From contig OMZI01000003.1 of NCBI GenBank assembly GCA_900315485.1, positions 37,226 to 101,225 on the forward strand: 64,000 nucleotides of DNA, given 5' to 3'. A program made the translations under genes and the position numbers. Positions 16,929 through 25,357 of the stretch are shown here, piece after piece. The notes below the pieces were generated by a model. The model saw nothing but the letters and a program-made list of their open reading frames with translations, was not told the origin of the DNA and did no database searches. Position 1 is the stretch's first letter. Every line of letters starts with the position of its first letter. The stretch comes from an uncultured Eubacteriales bacterium. GTDB taxonomy: Bacteria; Bacillota; Clostridia; Peptostreptococcales; Anaerovoracaceae.

Positions 16929-17603
16929 ATGAAAAAGGGACTTACAGAACTCGTCATGATACTCGACAGAAGCGGATCGATGGCAGGGCTCGAGAGCGAT
17001 ACCATCGGCGGATTCAACAGCATGATCGAAAAGCAGAAGAAGGAAGACGGTGAGGCATACGTCTCGGTAGTTCTCTTCGATGACCGCAGTGATGTCATCT
17101 ATGACAGGGTGCCGGTCGAAAAGGTGGAACCGATGACCGACAGACAGTACTACGTCAGAGGATGCACGGCCCTCCTCGATGCAGTGGGCGGCGCTATCCA
17201 TCACATCGGAAATGTCCACAAATATGCAAGGGAAGAGGACGTGCCTGAGAAGACCATCTTCGTCATAACGACCGACGGAATGGAGAACGCGAGCCGCATG
17301 TATGACTACGACAGGGTGCGCCGTATGATCGAGAGGCAGAAGGAAGTATACAACTGGGAGTTCATCTTCCTCGGAGCCAACATCGACGCAGCGGCAGAGG
17401 CGGCAAAGATCGGCATCCATTCATCCCGCGCAGCAAGGTACAATAGCGACGGTGTGGGCACGGCGCTGAACTACTCGGTAGTATCCGAGACTGTGTCTGC
17501 TCTCAGGATGTGCGATACCATGGAAATGGATGCGGTGTTTGAGGAGAAGGACGCACTCGGAGCGATCAGGAAGGACTATAAAAAAAGAGGCAGACGCAGA
17601 TAA
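16929..17603 (+). CDS. vWA domain protein (TerY-like)
   Basis: ATG 16929 (224 aa) follows a perfect GGAGG; the longer frame from 16812 has no ribosome site. Nearly the whole protein is a von Willebrand A domain. The metal-dependent adhesion site is intact: D13-x-S15-x-S17 in LDRSGSM, Thr in RGCTALLDAV and Asp in ITTDGMENAS. There is no signal peptide, so it is cytoplasmic. Similar vWA proteins (TerY type) occur with macro-domain, kinase/phosphatase and stress genes; here the next gene is a macro-domain protein. A structured 5' UTR and a terminator-like hairpin delimit it. Confidence 0.85.
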   Translation: MKKGLTELVMILDRSGSMAGLESDTIGGFNSMIEKQKKEDGEAYVSVVLFDDRSDVIYDRVPVEKVEPMTDRQYYVRGCTALLDAVGGAIHHIGNVHKYAREEDVPEKTIFVITTDGMENASRMYDYDRVRRMIERQKEVYNWEFIFLGANIDAAAEAAKIGIHSSRAARYNSDGVGTALNYSVVSETVSALRMCDTMEMDAVFEEKDALGAIRKDYKKRGRRR

Positions 17604-17664
17604 CCCGGCGGCAGGATCTGCAGGATGTGCAGATAACGGGTGCCGGATCCGGACTGTCATAAAT

Positions 17665-17697
17665 GCACCGGATCGAAAAGCGGTCCGGTGCTTATAT
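17665..17697 (+). terminator. Hairpin between vWA and macro-domain genes
   Basis: GCACCGGA (17665-17672) pairs with TCCGGTGC (17684-17691), followed by a weak T/A tract. Confidence 0.5.
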
Positions 17698-17709
17698 ACT
17701 GCGGACCCG

Positions 17710-17718
17710 TGGTATACT
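17710..17718 (+). promoter_or_regulatory. Extended -10 of the macro-domain gene
   Basis: TGGTATACT, 30 nt before the ATG. Confidence 0.4.
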
Positions 17719-17747
17719 AATAAAGAAGACAGAAAGGAGGGCAGAGC

Positions 17748-18938
17748 ATGCCGCTTTCAATAATAAGAAATGACATTACGAGAGTTAAAGCTGATGCGAT
17801 CGTCAACACGGCGAATCCTGATGTGGCTGTCGGTGACGGAACGGATTACGCCGTATACAAGGCGGCAGGTCTCGATAAGCTGCTCGATGAGAGGGCTAAG
17901 ATCGGAACGATGAAGCCCGGACAGGCGGCAGTGACACCTGCTTTTGCCCTCGATGCAAAATACATAATCCATACAGTCGGTCCTGCATGGCAGGGCGGAA
18001 CATACGGAGAGCGCGAAACAGTCGCTGAATGCTACAGAAACTGCCTTGAAAAAGCAGCATATCTTGAATGCGGATCGGTTGCTTTTCCTCTCATATCCAC
18101 AGGCACATACGGATTTCCGAAGGACGAGGCGCTGGACATAGCCATAAGGGAGATATCCGGGTTCCTCGATGATCATGAGATGGATGTTACTCTTGTTGTA
18201 TATGACAGAGAGTCCTTCGCCCTGTCGTCGGAACTGTTTGAGGACATAAGGTCGTATATAAGCGATGCAGAGGCAGTAAGAAGCATGCCGTTTGAGACTT
18301 CATACAGCATGCGGGCACCGGGAGCACCGGCCGGCGATGATGAAGAGGATATTCTGCTTAACTCGGCTCCTGTTGGAAGAGGTGCAGCCGGACGACGCCG
18401 GAGAAGGGTCTTCGGCAGCTCACGCAGGATGCTGAAAAATGAAGCTGAAGAGTCTGCTGTGCTGTATGACGGCATGGCCGAAGAATCAGAAAAAAGCATC
18501 AGCCGCAGCACAGGAGCCCTGTATTCGGAGGATGAGCTGTCAGATGCATTTGATGGAGCGGCCGGAAACAAGACGCTGGAAGAACTCATAAGGAGCAAAG
18601 ACGAATCATTCCAGCAGAAGCTTCTGCATCTCATAGATGCGAGCGGGATGACCGATCCTGAAGTGTATAAGAAAGCCAATATAGACAGGAAACTGTTCTC
18701 CAAGATCCGGAGCAATGAACAGTACAAGCCGACCAAGAAGACTGCGGTAGCTTTCGCCTTTGCGCTCGGCCTCAACCTTGATCAGACGGCGGATCTTCTC
18801 AGGAGCGCAGGGATGTCTCTTTCGCAGAGCAGCACTTTTGACATTATCATCCAGTACTGCCTTGAGCGCGGCATAACCAATATCCACGAAGTCAACTGCA
18901 TACTGTTCGAATTCGATCAGATGCTGCTGGGAGCATAA
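17748..18938 (+). CDS. Macro domain protein with C-terminal helix-turn-helix-like domain
   Basis: This 396-residue protein has two parts. Residues about 1-165 are a macro domain: IIRNDITRVKADAIVNTANP, a Gly/Asp loop VGDGTDYAVYKAAG, YIIHTVGPAW and FPLISTGTYGFPKDEAL, the ADP-ribose-binding elements. Macro domains bind or remove ADP-ribose. A charged linker (about 180-275, with RRRRR) follows. Residues about 280-396 are an all-helical domain (LLHLIDASGMTDPEVYKKAN, LFSKIRSNEQYKPTKKTA, AFALGLNLDQTADLLRSAG) that resembles an XRE-like helix-turn-helix domain common in Firmicutes. Its role is not established. The preceding gene is the vWA protein. Confidence 0.8.
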   Translation: MPLSIIRNDITRVKADAIVNTANPDVAVGDGTDYAVYKAAGLDKLLDERAKIGTMKPGQAAVTPAFALDAKYIIHTVGPAWQGGTYGERETVAECYRNCLEKAAYLECGSVAFPLISTGTYGFPKDEALDIAIREISGFLDDHEMDVTLVVYDRESFALSSELFEDIRSYISDAEAVRSMPFETSYSMRAPGAPAGDDEEDILLNSAPVGRGAAGRRRRRVFGSSRRMLKNEAEESAVLYDGMAEESEKSISRSTGALYSEDELSDAFDGAAGNKTLEELIRSKDESFQQKLLHLIDASGMTDPEVYKKANIDRKLFSKIRSNEQYKPTKKTAVAFAFALGLNLDQTADLLRSAGMSLSQSSTFDIIIQYCLERGITNIHEVNCILFEFDQMLLGA

Positions 18939-18942
18939 GAAA

Positions 18943-18990
18943 ACCCCTTTTGCCTGACTTATCAAAGCCCGGTGAAAGGGGTCATTTTCA
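18943..18990. terminator. Bidirectional terminator
   Basis: ACCCCTTT (18943-18950) pairs with AAAGGGGT (18975-18982); T-rich tracts follow on both strands between convergent genes. Confidence 0.6.
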
Positions 18991-19007
18991 TATAGGATAG
19001 CTGAAGA

Positions 19008-19751
19008 TCACTTTGAGGAAAGCTTCTTAGCCTTAGTCTTCTTCTCTTCTTCTTCGTACTGAAGTGTCTTGTATGCTCTTCTGAGCTTCATGCGGTCGCT
19101 GAACTTGTCAGGTATCCACTTGCAGGTGCGGCGGCTTTTCTTATAGATGAAATCTTCGAATTCAGAAGCATCGCCGATGGTGAAGCGTGACTTCGGCAGG
19201 ACCAGGAGGTCCTTGTTCCTTATTCCCATATAGTAGAAGTTGTCGTCATAGAAGAACGAGGTGATGTCCTTGTACTTGGTGATAGCGTTGAATACCTTGC
19301 CATCCATGTAGAAGGTTGCGTCTGACTGGGTGAAGTCATAGGTGAACTCGGTTCCTCTCTTGTATGCCTCGTCCTTGCTCTTGGTCATTGCCAGTGAGAT
19401 GTACTGACGGAAGAGACCGAGCAGTATGAGCAGAGCACCCACAACAAGGCATGCTATTTTGAGCCACATAGCTTTGGCGATGATTGCCGGCGCAGCGACA
19501 AGTACACCGAAGAATATGAGCCTTCCTGTGACTCCCGGGTGCAGCACGCGGTAAGTGAAAGTGATGTATGCCTTGATGACATCGGAATCACGTTTTGTCT
19601 TCACCTGATAGAGAACTTCCTTCTGCTTGCCCTCCTGAACAGGCTGCTGCTCCATGGCAGCGCGCTTACTTATTTCCTTGTTGGTCCTGGCCTCCTGCTG
19701 GGCTTTTTTCTTTGCCTCGGCATTGGCTCGTCTTCCGGCGTTTTTTGCCAT
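19008..19751 (-). CDS. Two-span membrane protein with YcxB-like domain
   Basis: This is a 247-residue protein. A very basic, Ala/Lys/Gln-rich N-terminus (about residues 1-45) is followed by two hydrophobic segments (about 79-90 and 95-112) and a cytoplasmic domain with GTEFTYDFTQSDATFY, FNAITKYKDITSFFYDD and LVLPKSRFTIGDASEFEDF. The last part is characteristic of YcxB-like proteins (PPK..F..G). The C-terminus is Lys/Glu-rich. Function is unknown; it resembles the 13.8-14.4 kb gene in layout. Confidence 0.6.
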   Translation of the reverse strand: MAKNAGRRANAEAKKKAQQEARTNKEISKRAAMEQQPVQEGKQKEVLYQVKTKRDSDVIKAYITFTYRVLHPGVTGRLIFFGVLVAAPAIIAKAMWLKIACLVVGALLILLGLFRQYISLAMTKSKDEAYKRGTEFTYDFTQSDATFYMDGKVFNAITKYKDITSFFYDDNFYYMGIRNKDLLVLPKSRFTIGDASEFEDFIYKKSRRTCKWIPDKFSDRMKLRRAYKTLQYEEEEKKTKAKKLSSK

Positions 19752-19860
19752 TATCAGTACCTCTGTTTCCTTTGCTTATCTACACCTGAAAGTATAATAG
19801 CTGGCCGTGAATTTGTAAATATTTCCCTTTATGCCGCTCTTATGAAATCCCCTGAAACCG

Positions 19861-19934
19861 TTGACTAAAACGATTTAGGAGAATATAATGGCGTAAAGTT
19901 AAATAAATCTAACTTAATTAACATAAGTTAACTT
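19861..19934 (+). promoter_or_regulatory. Promoter with two palindromic operators before the first MacB-like ABC pair
   Basis: TTGACT (19861-19866) and TATAAT (19884-19889) are spaced by 17 nt. Just downstream lie AAGTTA-N8-TAACTT (19896-19915) and the perfect palindrome AAGTTAACTT (19925-19934). Their position suggests repression by a dimeric regulator that I cannot identify. Confidence 0.7.
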
Positions 19935-19997
19935 GCTGGGTAGAATTGTCAAATCCCGGATCTGCCGGCGGACAGGATAATTATAACGGAGAGAAAC

Positions 19998-20711
19998 ATG
20001 AGTAATGACAAAGAATTTCTGATCATAAGCGATCTGAAGAAGGGATTTGGAGAGGGTGAAACAAGGCAGGAAGTCCTGCAGGGAATCAACTTTAAGGCGG
20101 CAAAGGGAGAGATGTGCGTCCTGCTCGGACCTTCTGGGTCGGGCAAATCGACGCTTCTGAACATCATCGGCGGCATCGACAGCTGCGACAGCGGCACCAT
20201 ATCGATAGGCGGAGACACTCTTACCGCAATGAATGAAGAAGCTCTGACACAGTACAGGAGGAAGCACCTCGGATATGTCTTCCAGCTGTACAATCTGATA
20301 CCTAACCTCAACGTCAAGGAGAATATCGAAGTAGGGGCATTCCTTTCAGACAAGCCGCTGGACATAGACGAGCTTCTGAACGTGCTGGGACTGTATGAGC
20401 ACAGGCACAAGCTGCCTAATCAGCTGTCCGGAGGACAGCAGCAGAGGGTGTCCATCGGGCGTGCGATCATCAAGAATCCGGATATACTGCTCTGCGATGA
20501 GCCGACCGGAGCGCTGGATTACAGGACATCCAAGGAGATACTTGCTCTGATAGAGGACGTGAACAGGAAGTACGGAAGCACGGTCATCATGGTCACACAC
20601 AACGAGGCTATCAGGGGTATGTCCGATCATGTCATAAGGCTGAGAGACGGAGTCGTAAGGCACGATGACTACAACACTCATAAGATATCTGCCGCAGAGC
20701 TCGACTGGTAG
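19998..20711 (+). CDS. MacB/LolD-type ABC transporter ATPase (first copy)
   Basis: This 237-residue ATPase has Walker [10 protein letters not shown], the MacB-type RRKHLGYVFQLYNLIPNLN Q-loop, signature [14 protein letters not shown], Walker [13 protein letters not shown] and H-loop MVTHNEA. This group works with FtsX-like permeases in lipoprotein release, peptide export or antimicrobial-peptide resistance. It is 17 nt upstream of its permease. A paralogous pair lies at 50.0-54.1 kb. The promoter carries palindromic operators, so expression is probably inducible. Confidence 0.93.
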   Translation: MSNDKEFLIISDLKKGFGEGETRQEVLQGINFKAAKGEMCVLLGPSGSGKSTLLNIIGGIDSCDSGTISIGGDTLTAMNEEALTQYRRKHLGYVFQLYNLIPNLNVKENIEVGAFLSDKPLDIDELLNVLGLYEHRHKLPNQLSGGQQQRVSIGRAIIKNPDILLCDEPTGALDYRTSKEILALIEDVNRKYGSTVIMVTHNEAIRGMSDHVIRLRDGVVRHDDYNTHKISAAELDW

Positions 20712-20728
20712 GACCGGAGGCAGTACTT

Positions 20729-23242
20729 ATGGAAAAGAAAACACGCAATCCGCTTGGGATAAGAGTCCTGAGGGAACTGAGGGGTGAGTGGAAAAAATAC
20801 GCGGTCATATTCATCTTCCTGACGCTGATGATAGGATTCGTTTCGGGAATGTATGTAGCCAACAACTCCATGCTCATCGCGACTGAAAGGGTCAAGACCG
20901 AAGAGCTGCGCGAAGACGGGCATTTTGTGCTTAAGGAGAAAGCGGATAAGGACCTTATAGAAGACATAGAGACCGGCGATAAGGTCGATGTCAGAGCGTA
21001 CTATGTATGGGACGCATACGGAGACATAACCGAAGAGGAATACCGTGAAGCGTTCAGATCCGGGAACTACAGGGAGAGGCTGCAGGAACTGTATGACGAG
21101 GCCGACCGCAGGGCGGCAGAGGACTATGAAAATGCAGTAGGGGACTATGATCTTGATGATCCGTATTTCAGGCCTGTTCCCGTCAAAGTGTTCGAGAACT
21201 TCAACAAGGAGGCAGATGAGGACATAGATGGCGACGGGACCCGTGACTCGGGCATAAGGGTGTACATAAACCGCGACGATATCGACCTGTACTGCATCAT
21301 GGACGGAAGACCGGCAGAGACGGCTGACGAGATCATGATCGACCGCATGCACGCAGACAACAGGGGCATAAAGACAGGTGACAGGATCAGCGTGAACGGT
21401 GAGGAATTCACCGTATCCGGACTTGCGGCATTCTCCAACTACGCTACTCTGCATGAGAAGAATACGGACATGATGTTCGATGCTTTGACCTTTGACGTGG
21501 CCATGACCACTGAAGAGGGATGGGACCGTATCAATGCTGAGACAAGGTATGAATATGCGTGGCTGTATGAGAACAGGCCGGCTGATGTGAAGGAAGAGAA
21601 GAAGCAGTCGGACAACTTCCTCAAGGCTCTCATAACCCAGGCTGCTTTTGCAGACAATGAGATAGAAGATTACGTGCCGGAATATGCCAACCAGGCGATA
21701 CAGTTTGCGCCGGAGGACTTCGGCAGCGACAAGGCGATGGGCGGAGTGCTCCTGAACGTACTGATCATCGTGCTGGCGTTCATATTCGCGATCACGGAGA
21801 GCAACACTATTGCAAGAGAGGCTCCTGTGATCGGTACTCTGAGAGCTTCCGGCTACACGAGAAGGGAGCTCACTGTCAATTATATGATGGCACCTCTTAT
21901 TGTCACGATCGCAGGTTCGGTCATGGGCAACATCCTCGGATATTCGTACTTCAAGAAGGTAGTTGTCGCGATGTACTACAACAGCTACAGCCTGCCGGAG
22001 TATGAGACCGTGTGGACTCCGGATGCTTTCGTGAAGACTACGGTGATCCCGGTCATCCTGATGCTCGTGATCAACTTCATTATAATAAGAAGAAAAATGA
22101 GATTCTCACCGCTGAAGTTCCTCAGGGGCGATCTGAAGAACTCGCGGAGACGGAAGGCGGTCAGACTGCCGGATATAAGTTTTATCAGGAGGTTCAGGCT
22201 GCGGATATTCCTGCAGAACCTGCCGGGTTATCTGATGCTCTTCATCGGCATCGGGTTCGTTATGATCATGCTGGCGATGGCTGTAGGGATGCCGAACACA
22301 CTCAGCTATTATCAGGCGCACGCCAGTGAGATGATGCTGGCGGACCACCAGGTCATACTCACTTCAGATCATGATGAGGACGGAAATGCGGTCACTACAT
22401 CGAATCCGGATGCTGTGAAGTTCAGCATGGAGGAGCTGCTTCTGGTCATAGATGACAGCGAGGAGTCGGCAAATACCTACGGCATGGAGCCGGGCAACAG
22501 GTATGCGGGTATCCCTGCAGATCTTAAGGACGGCGAGGTGGTCATTTCATCCGCTCTCAGCGGGAAGTTCCACATAGACCCGGGCGATGAGATCCACATG
22601 AAGGACAAGTACGGATACGACTCATACGATTTCACGGTTGCGGACATCATAGACTTTGACGGCGGCATCGCAGTCTTCATGGACAATGACAGTTTCAACA
22701 GGATTTTCGACCGGGATGAGGGGAACTATGACGGATTCTTCTCTGACAGTGAGATCACAGACATCGATGAGGACTTCATCGCGGCCGAGGTGACAAGCGA
22801 AGACATACTCAAGATGGCGGCACAGCTCGATCACTCGATGGGGGCATACATGCTGTACTTCCAGTATCTGTGCATACTGCTGTCGGCAGTCCTCATATTC
22901 CTCCTGACCAAGGTCATCGTGGAGAGAAATGAGAAGTCCATATCAATGGTCAAGATCCTCGGATATACCAACAGCGAAGTTGCATCCCTGTATCTTGTGA
23001 CAACAACGATAGTGGTCATTATATCTGAGATAATAACAGCATTCCTGTCGAGGATCGCAATGGCAGAGATATGGAACAACATGCTCAAGAGGATGGACGG
23101 ATACTTCCCGTTCGTGCTCTCCGCTCAGGGACTGCTGAGGATGATAATACTCGTTTTCCTTGGATATATGATCGTCATGCTGATAGACTTCAGACGCATT
23201 CGCCGGATACCTATGGACGAAGCCCTCAAGAACATGGAATAG
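20729..23242 (+). CDS. FtsX/MacB-like ABC permease (first copy)
   Basis: This 837-residue protein has an N-terminal span (about 22-44), a large extracytoplasmic domain (about 50-330, MacB_PCD-like), three spans (about 335-445), a second soluble domain (about 520-690) and final spans (about 690-830). FITMIRRIRRI-like endings, NTIAREAPVIGTLRASGYTR and EKSISMVKILGYTNSEV are the two FtsX repeats. Unlike the second copy it has no long coiled-coil insert. It forms the membrane part of the exporter encoded with the upstream ATPase. Confidence 0.88.
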   Translation: MEKKTRNPLGIRVLRELRGEWKKYAVIFIFLTLMIGFVSGMYVANNSMLIATERVKTEELREDGHFVLKEKADKDLIEDIETGDKVDVRAYYVWDAYGDITEEEYREAFRSGNYRERLQELYDEADRRAAEDYENAVGDYDLDDPYFRPVPVKVFENFNKEADEDIDGDGTRDSGIRVYINRDDIDLYCIMDGRPAETADEIMIDRMHADNRGIKTGDRISVNGEEFTVSGLAAFSNYATLHEKNTDMMFDALTFDVAMTTEEGWDRINAETRYEYAWLYENRPADVKEEKKQSDNFLKALITQAAFADNEIEDYVPEYANQAIQFAPEDFGSDKAMGGVLLNVLIIVLAFIFAITESNTIAREAPVIGTLRASGYTRRELTVNYMMAPLIVTIAGSVMGNILGYSYFKKVVVAMYYNSYSLPEYETVWTPDAFVKTTVIPVILMLVINFIIIRRKMRFSPLKFLRGDLKNSRRRKAVRLPDISFIRRFRLRIFLQNLPGYLMLFIGIGFVMIMLAMAVGMPNTLSYYQAHASEMMLADHQVILTSDHDEDGNAVTTSNPDAVKFSMEELLLVIDDSEESANTYGMEPGNRYAGIPADLKDGEVVISSALSGKFHIDPGDEIHMKDKYGYDSYDFTVADIIDFDGGIAVFMDNDSFNRIFDRDEGNYDGFFSDSEITDIDEDFIAAEVTSEDILKMAAQLDHSMGAYMLYFQYLCILLSAVLIFLLTKVIVERNEKSISMVKILGYTNSEVASLYLVTTTIVVIISEIITAFLSRIAMAEIWNNMLKRMDGYFPFVLSAQGLLRMIILVFLGYMIVMLIDFRRIRRIPMDEALKNME

Positions 23243-23280
23243 GGCACGTTCATACGGAAGGAAAACCAATAAAATCAGGC

Positions 23281-23323
23281 AAAAAATGGCTTTTGTTCAG
23301 AAAATGAACAGAAGTCATTTTTT
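23281..23323 (+). terminator. Terminator of the first ABC pair
   Basis: A 19-bp stem with two mismatches (23281-23299 with 23305-23323) and a GAAAA loop; the right arm ends in six T's. Confidence 0.8.
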
Positions 23324-23327
23324 ACGC

Positions 23328-23355
23328 TTGAAAACGATTTCTGTAGTGCTATAAT
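23328..23355 (+). promoter_or_regulatory. Promoter of the ATP synthase operon
   Basis: TTGAAA and TATAAT are separated by 16 nt, about 85 nt before atpB. Confidence 0.75.
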
Positions 23356-23440
23356 AAGAAAGGTTTAGAAGAAAACAACAATAAATTGGACAACTGTGTC
23401 CGTTTGATCAATAGTAATCTGTTTGAAGGGAGTACTGCTT

Positions 23441-24322
23441 ATGACAAAGCAGGAGAGGCGCAAAACAGCCCTCATATTCGCTGTGATAGCAGCGGTCTTC
23501 ATGATCGGGGCGATCCTGACCGGCGGCGGTGCCGGTGAGGAAGAGTCTATCCAGCAGGTGATGCGCGATGCTGTGCTGCATGATCTCAACAAGGTGAGCC
23601 TGTTCGGACTCATCGATGTGAATCCGGGACTCATGGCAGGGTTCATAGTATCAGGCATACTGATAGTCTTCGCACTTATCTGCAGGATATTCGTTATACC
23701 AAAATTCAAAATGGTGCCGGGAAAGTTCCAGCTGGTGCTTGAGACAGCCGTCGGGCTGTTCGACAACATGTCAAAAGGAAACTCAAAGATCCACGGATTC
23801 CTCGGAGCATATATATTTGCAGCCGGTGCCTACATATTTACGGGAACGCTGTTCGAGCTCTTCGGTGTTCAGGCGGTAACGACCGGAGGTGTGTCGATAT
23901 CGCTGCCTGCTCCGCTTTCGGACATCAACGGTGCCATCATGATGGGCTGCCTGTCATATCTGGTCATCATGTCCGGAGGAATCGCAGGCAACGGCATAAA
24001 GGGAATAGGAAAGACTCTGAAGGAGTACTCGCTGCCTATATCCCTCAGCTTCCGTCTTTTCGGAGCGCTGCTCTCCGGAGCCCTCGTAACAGAGCTCGTT
24101 TACTACTATCCAAAACTGAGCTACGTGCTGCCGGTGCTTGTCGGAGTTCTCTTCACACTTCTGCACGCACTGATCCAGGCATACGTACTCACGATGCTGA
24201 CATCGCTCTTCTACGGACAGGTATCGGACAATACGCCGAAGCCGCCTAAGGAAAAGAAGCGCAGGAAGGGCAGAAAGGCTGAAGCAGAGAGTGCCGCAGC
24301 AGGCGAAGCTGCAGCAGCATAA
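23441..24322 (+). CDS. atpB: ATP synthase F0 subunit a
   Basis: ATG 23441 (293 aa) follows AAGGGAG; the TTG at 23423 overlaps that site. Subunit a forms the two ion half-channels of F0. The essential Arg205 lies in LPISLSFRLFGALLSG; the usual following Asn is Ala here. MVPGKFQLVLETAVGLFDNM is the conserved start of the channel region. Five or six spans are visible. The C-terminal 35 residues are Lys/Ala-rich and unusual. No atpI precedes it. It is the first gene of a seven-gene operon. Confidence 0.92.
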   Translation: MTKQERRKTALIFAVIAAVFMIGAILTGGGAGEEESIQQVMRDAVLHDLNKVSLFGLIDVNPGLMAGFIVSGILIVFALICRIFVIPKFKMVPGKFQLVLETAVGLFDNMSKGNSKIHGFLGAYIFAAGAYIFTGTLFELFGVQAVTTGGVSISLPAPLSDINGAIMMGCLSYLVIMSGGIAGNGIKGIGKTLKEYSLPISLSFRLFGALLSGALVTELVYYYPKLSYVLPVLVGVLFTLLHALIQAYVLTMLTSLFYGQVSDNTPKPPKEKKRRKGRKAEAESAAAGEAAAA

Positions 24323-24388
24323 ATATATAAACAACAGATACTGACGGCCGGATATACGGCCTGCTCATAACAAATGGAGGAAACTAAA

Positions 24389-24766
24389 ATGGCTAATTCA
24401 AGGAAACTGGCAAAGATAGCACTCGTTCTCGGACTGGTGATCGCTATCATGGCAACAATCGCTACCATTGGCGTTTTTGCTGCTTCACCGGATACTTCGG
24501 CAGCTGCAGAGACTACTCAGGTAACTGCATCAGCTGACAACACAACAGGACTCAAGGCTATCGCATCCGGTATCGCTATCGGTCTTGCTGCATGCGGCGG
24601 CGGAATCGGCATGGGTATTTCCGGCGGCAAGGCAGCTGAAGGTATTTCGCGTCAGCCTGAAGCAGACGGCAAGATCAGAACGAACTTCATGCTGGGGCTT
24701 GTATTTATCGAGACGGCGATCATTTACGCCCTGCTCGTAGTAATACTCATAATATTCGTCTTGTAG
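24389..24766 (+). CDS. atpE: ATP synthase F0 subunit c with extra N-terminal segment
   Basis: ATG 24389 (125 aa) follows GGAGG; ATG 24374 overlaps that site. Residues about 54-125 are a normal c hairpin: Gly-rich helix GGGIGMGISGGKAAEG, polar loop RQPEA (88-92) and carboxylate Glu108 in LGLVFIETAIIY. Compared with Na+-type c rings, the Gln of helix 1 is Met75 and the Ser-Thr after Glu are Thr-Ala, so H+ coupling is more likely. Residues 1-32 form a further hydrophobic segment ending VFAAS, followed by a Ser/Thr/Ala linker: a signal-peptide-like extension. Usual c subunits have 70-90 residues. Confidence 0.92.
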   Translation: MANSRKLAKIALVLGLVIAIMATIATIGVFAASPDTSAAAETTQVTASADNTTGLKAIASGIAIGLAACGGGIGMGISGGKAAEGISRQPEADGKIRTNFMLGLVFIETAIIYALLVVILIIFVL

Positions 24767-24826
24767 CCGGGTGCTCAGCACTTGTAATACAGACGGAGAA
24801 TGATTATTGATTTTGGAGTGTAAAAG

Positions 24827-25315
24827 ATGACAGGAGTACCACTTAATATAGACTGGCAGCAGATACTGCTTCACCTGTTCAACTTTACTATCCTCTTCGG
24901 AGCTCTCTACATCCTGCTCTACAAGCCGGTAAGAGACTTCATGGCGAAGAGGACGGCTTACTATGCAGACATGGACACCAGGGCAGAGGATGCTCTGAAG
25001 GCCGCTGAAGAAAGCCGCGAGTCCTATGACGAGAAGGTCAGAAACTTCGATGAAGAGGTAAGGACTGAGAGAAGCAGGCTGAACAAGGAGATCGCTGAGT
25101 CGAGAGACCGCCAGATGGCAGCGGCCAAGGCTGACGCGGAGAAGATAGTAAGCGATGCCAGAACAGAAGCAGAAAGAGAAAAGGAAGAGATCATCTCTTC
25201 TGCTCAGAAGGAGATCACAGACATGGTCACAGGCGCAATGGAGAAGCTCACACTCGAGCAGTCCGCTTCGGATGCCTTCGACCAGTTCCTTGATGCTGCT
25301 GAAAAAGAGAAGTAA
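24827..25315 (+). CDS. atpF: ATP synthase F0 subunit b
   Basis: This 162-residue protein of normal length has one membrane span (about 12-32, LHLFNFTILFGALYILLY) followed by KPVRDFMAKR, the canonical b-subunit junction, and a long charged coiled coil (about 45-150). It is the peripheral stalk tethering F1 to subunit a. Its C-terminus normally binds subunit delta; here the only delta-like domain is on the alpha protein encoded next. Confidence 0.93.
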   Translation: MTGVPLNIDWQQILLHLFNFTILFGALYILLYKPVRDFMAKRTAYYADMDTRAEDALKAAEESRESYDEKVRNFDEEVRTERSRLNKEIAESRDRQMAAAKADAEKIVSDARTEAEREKEEIISSAQKEITDMVTGAMEKLTLEQSASDAFDQFLDAAEKEK

Positions 25316-25357
25316 TACCTTCTTAAGGTTAATCAAATAAGTATTAAGAGGCTTATT

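Noticed and set aside
16332-17420. 362-codon antisense frame over the LysR and vWA genes
   Set aside because: It runs across two real genes, has no motif and has the composition of a shadow frame.
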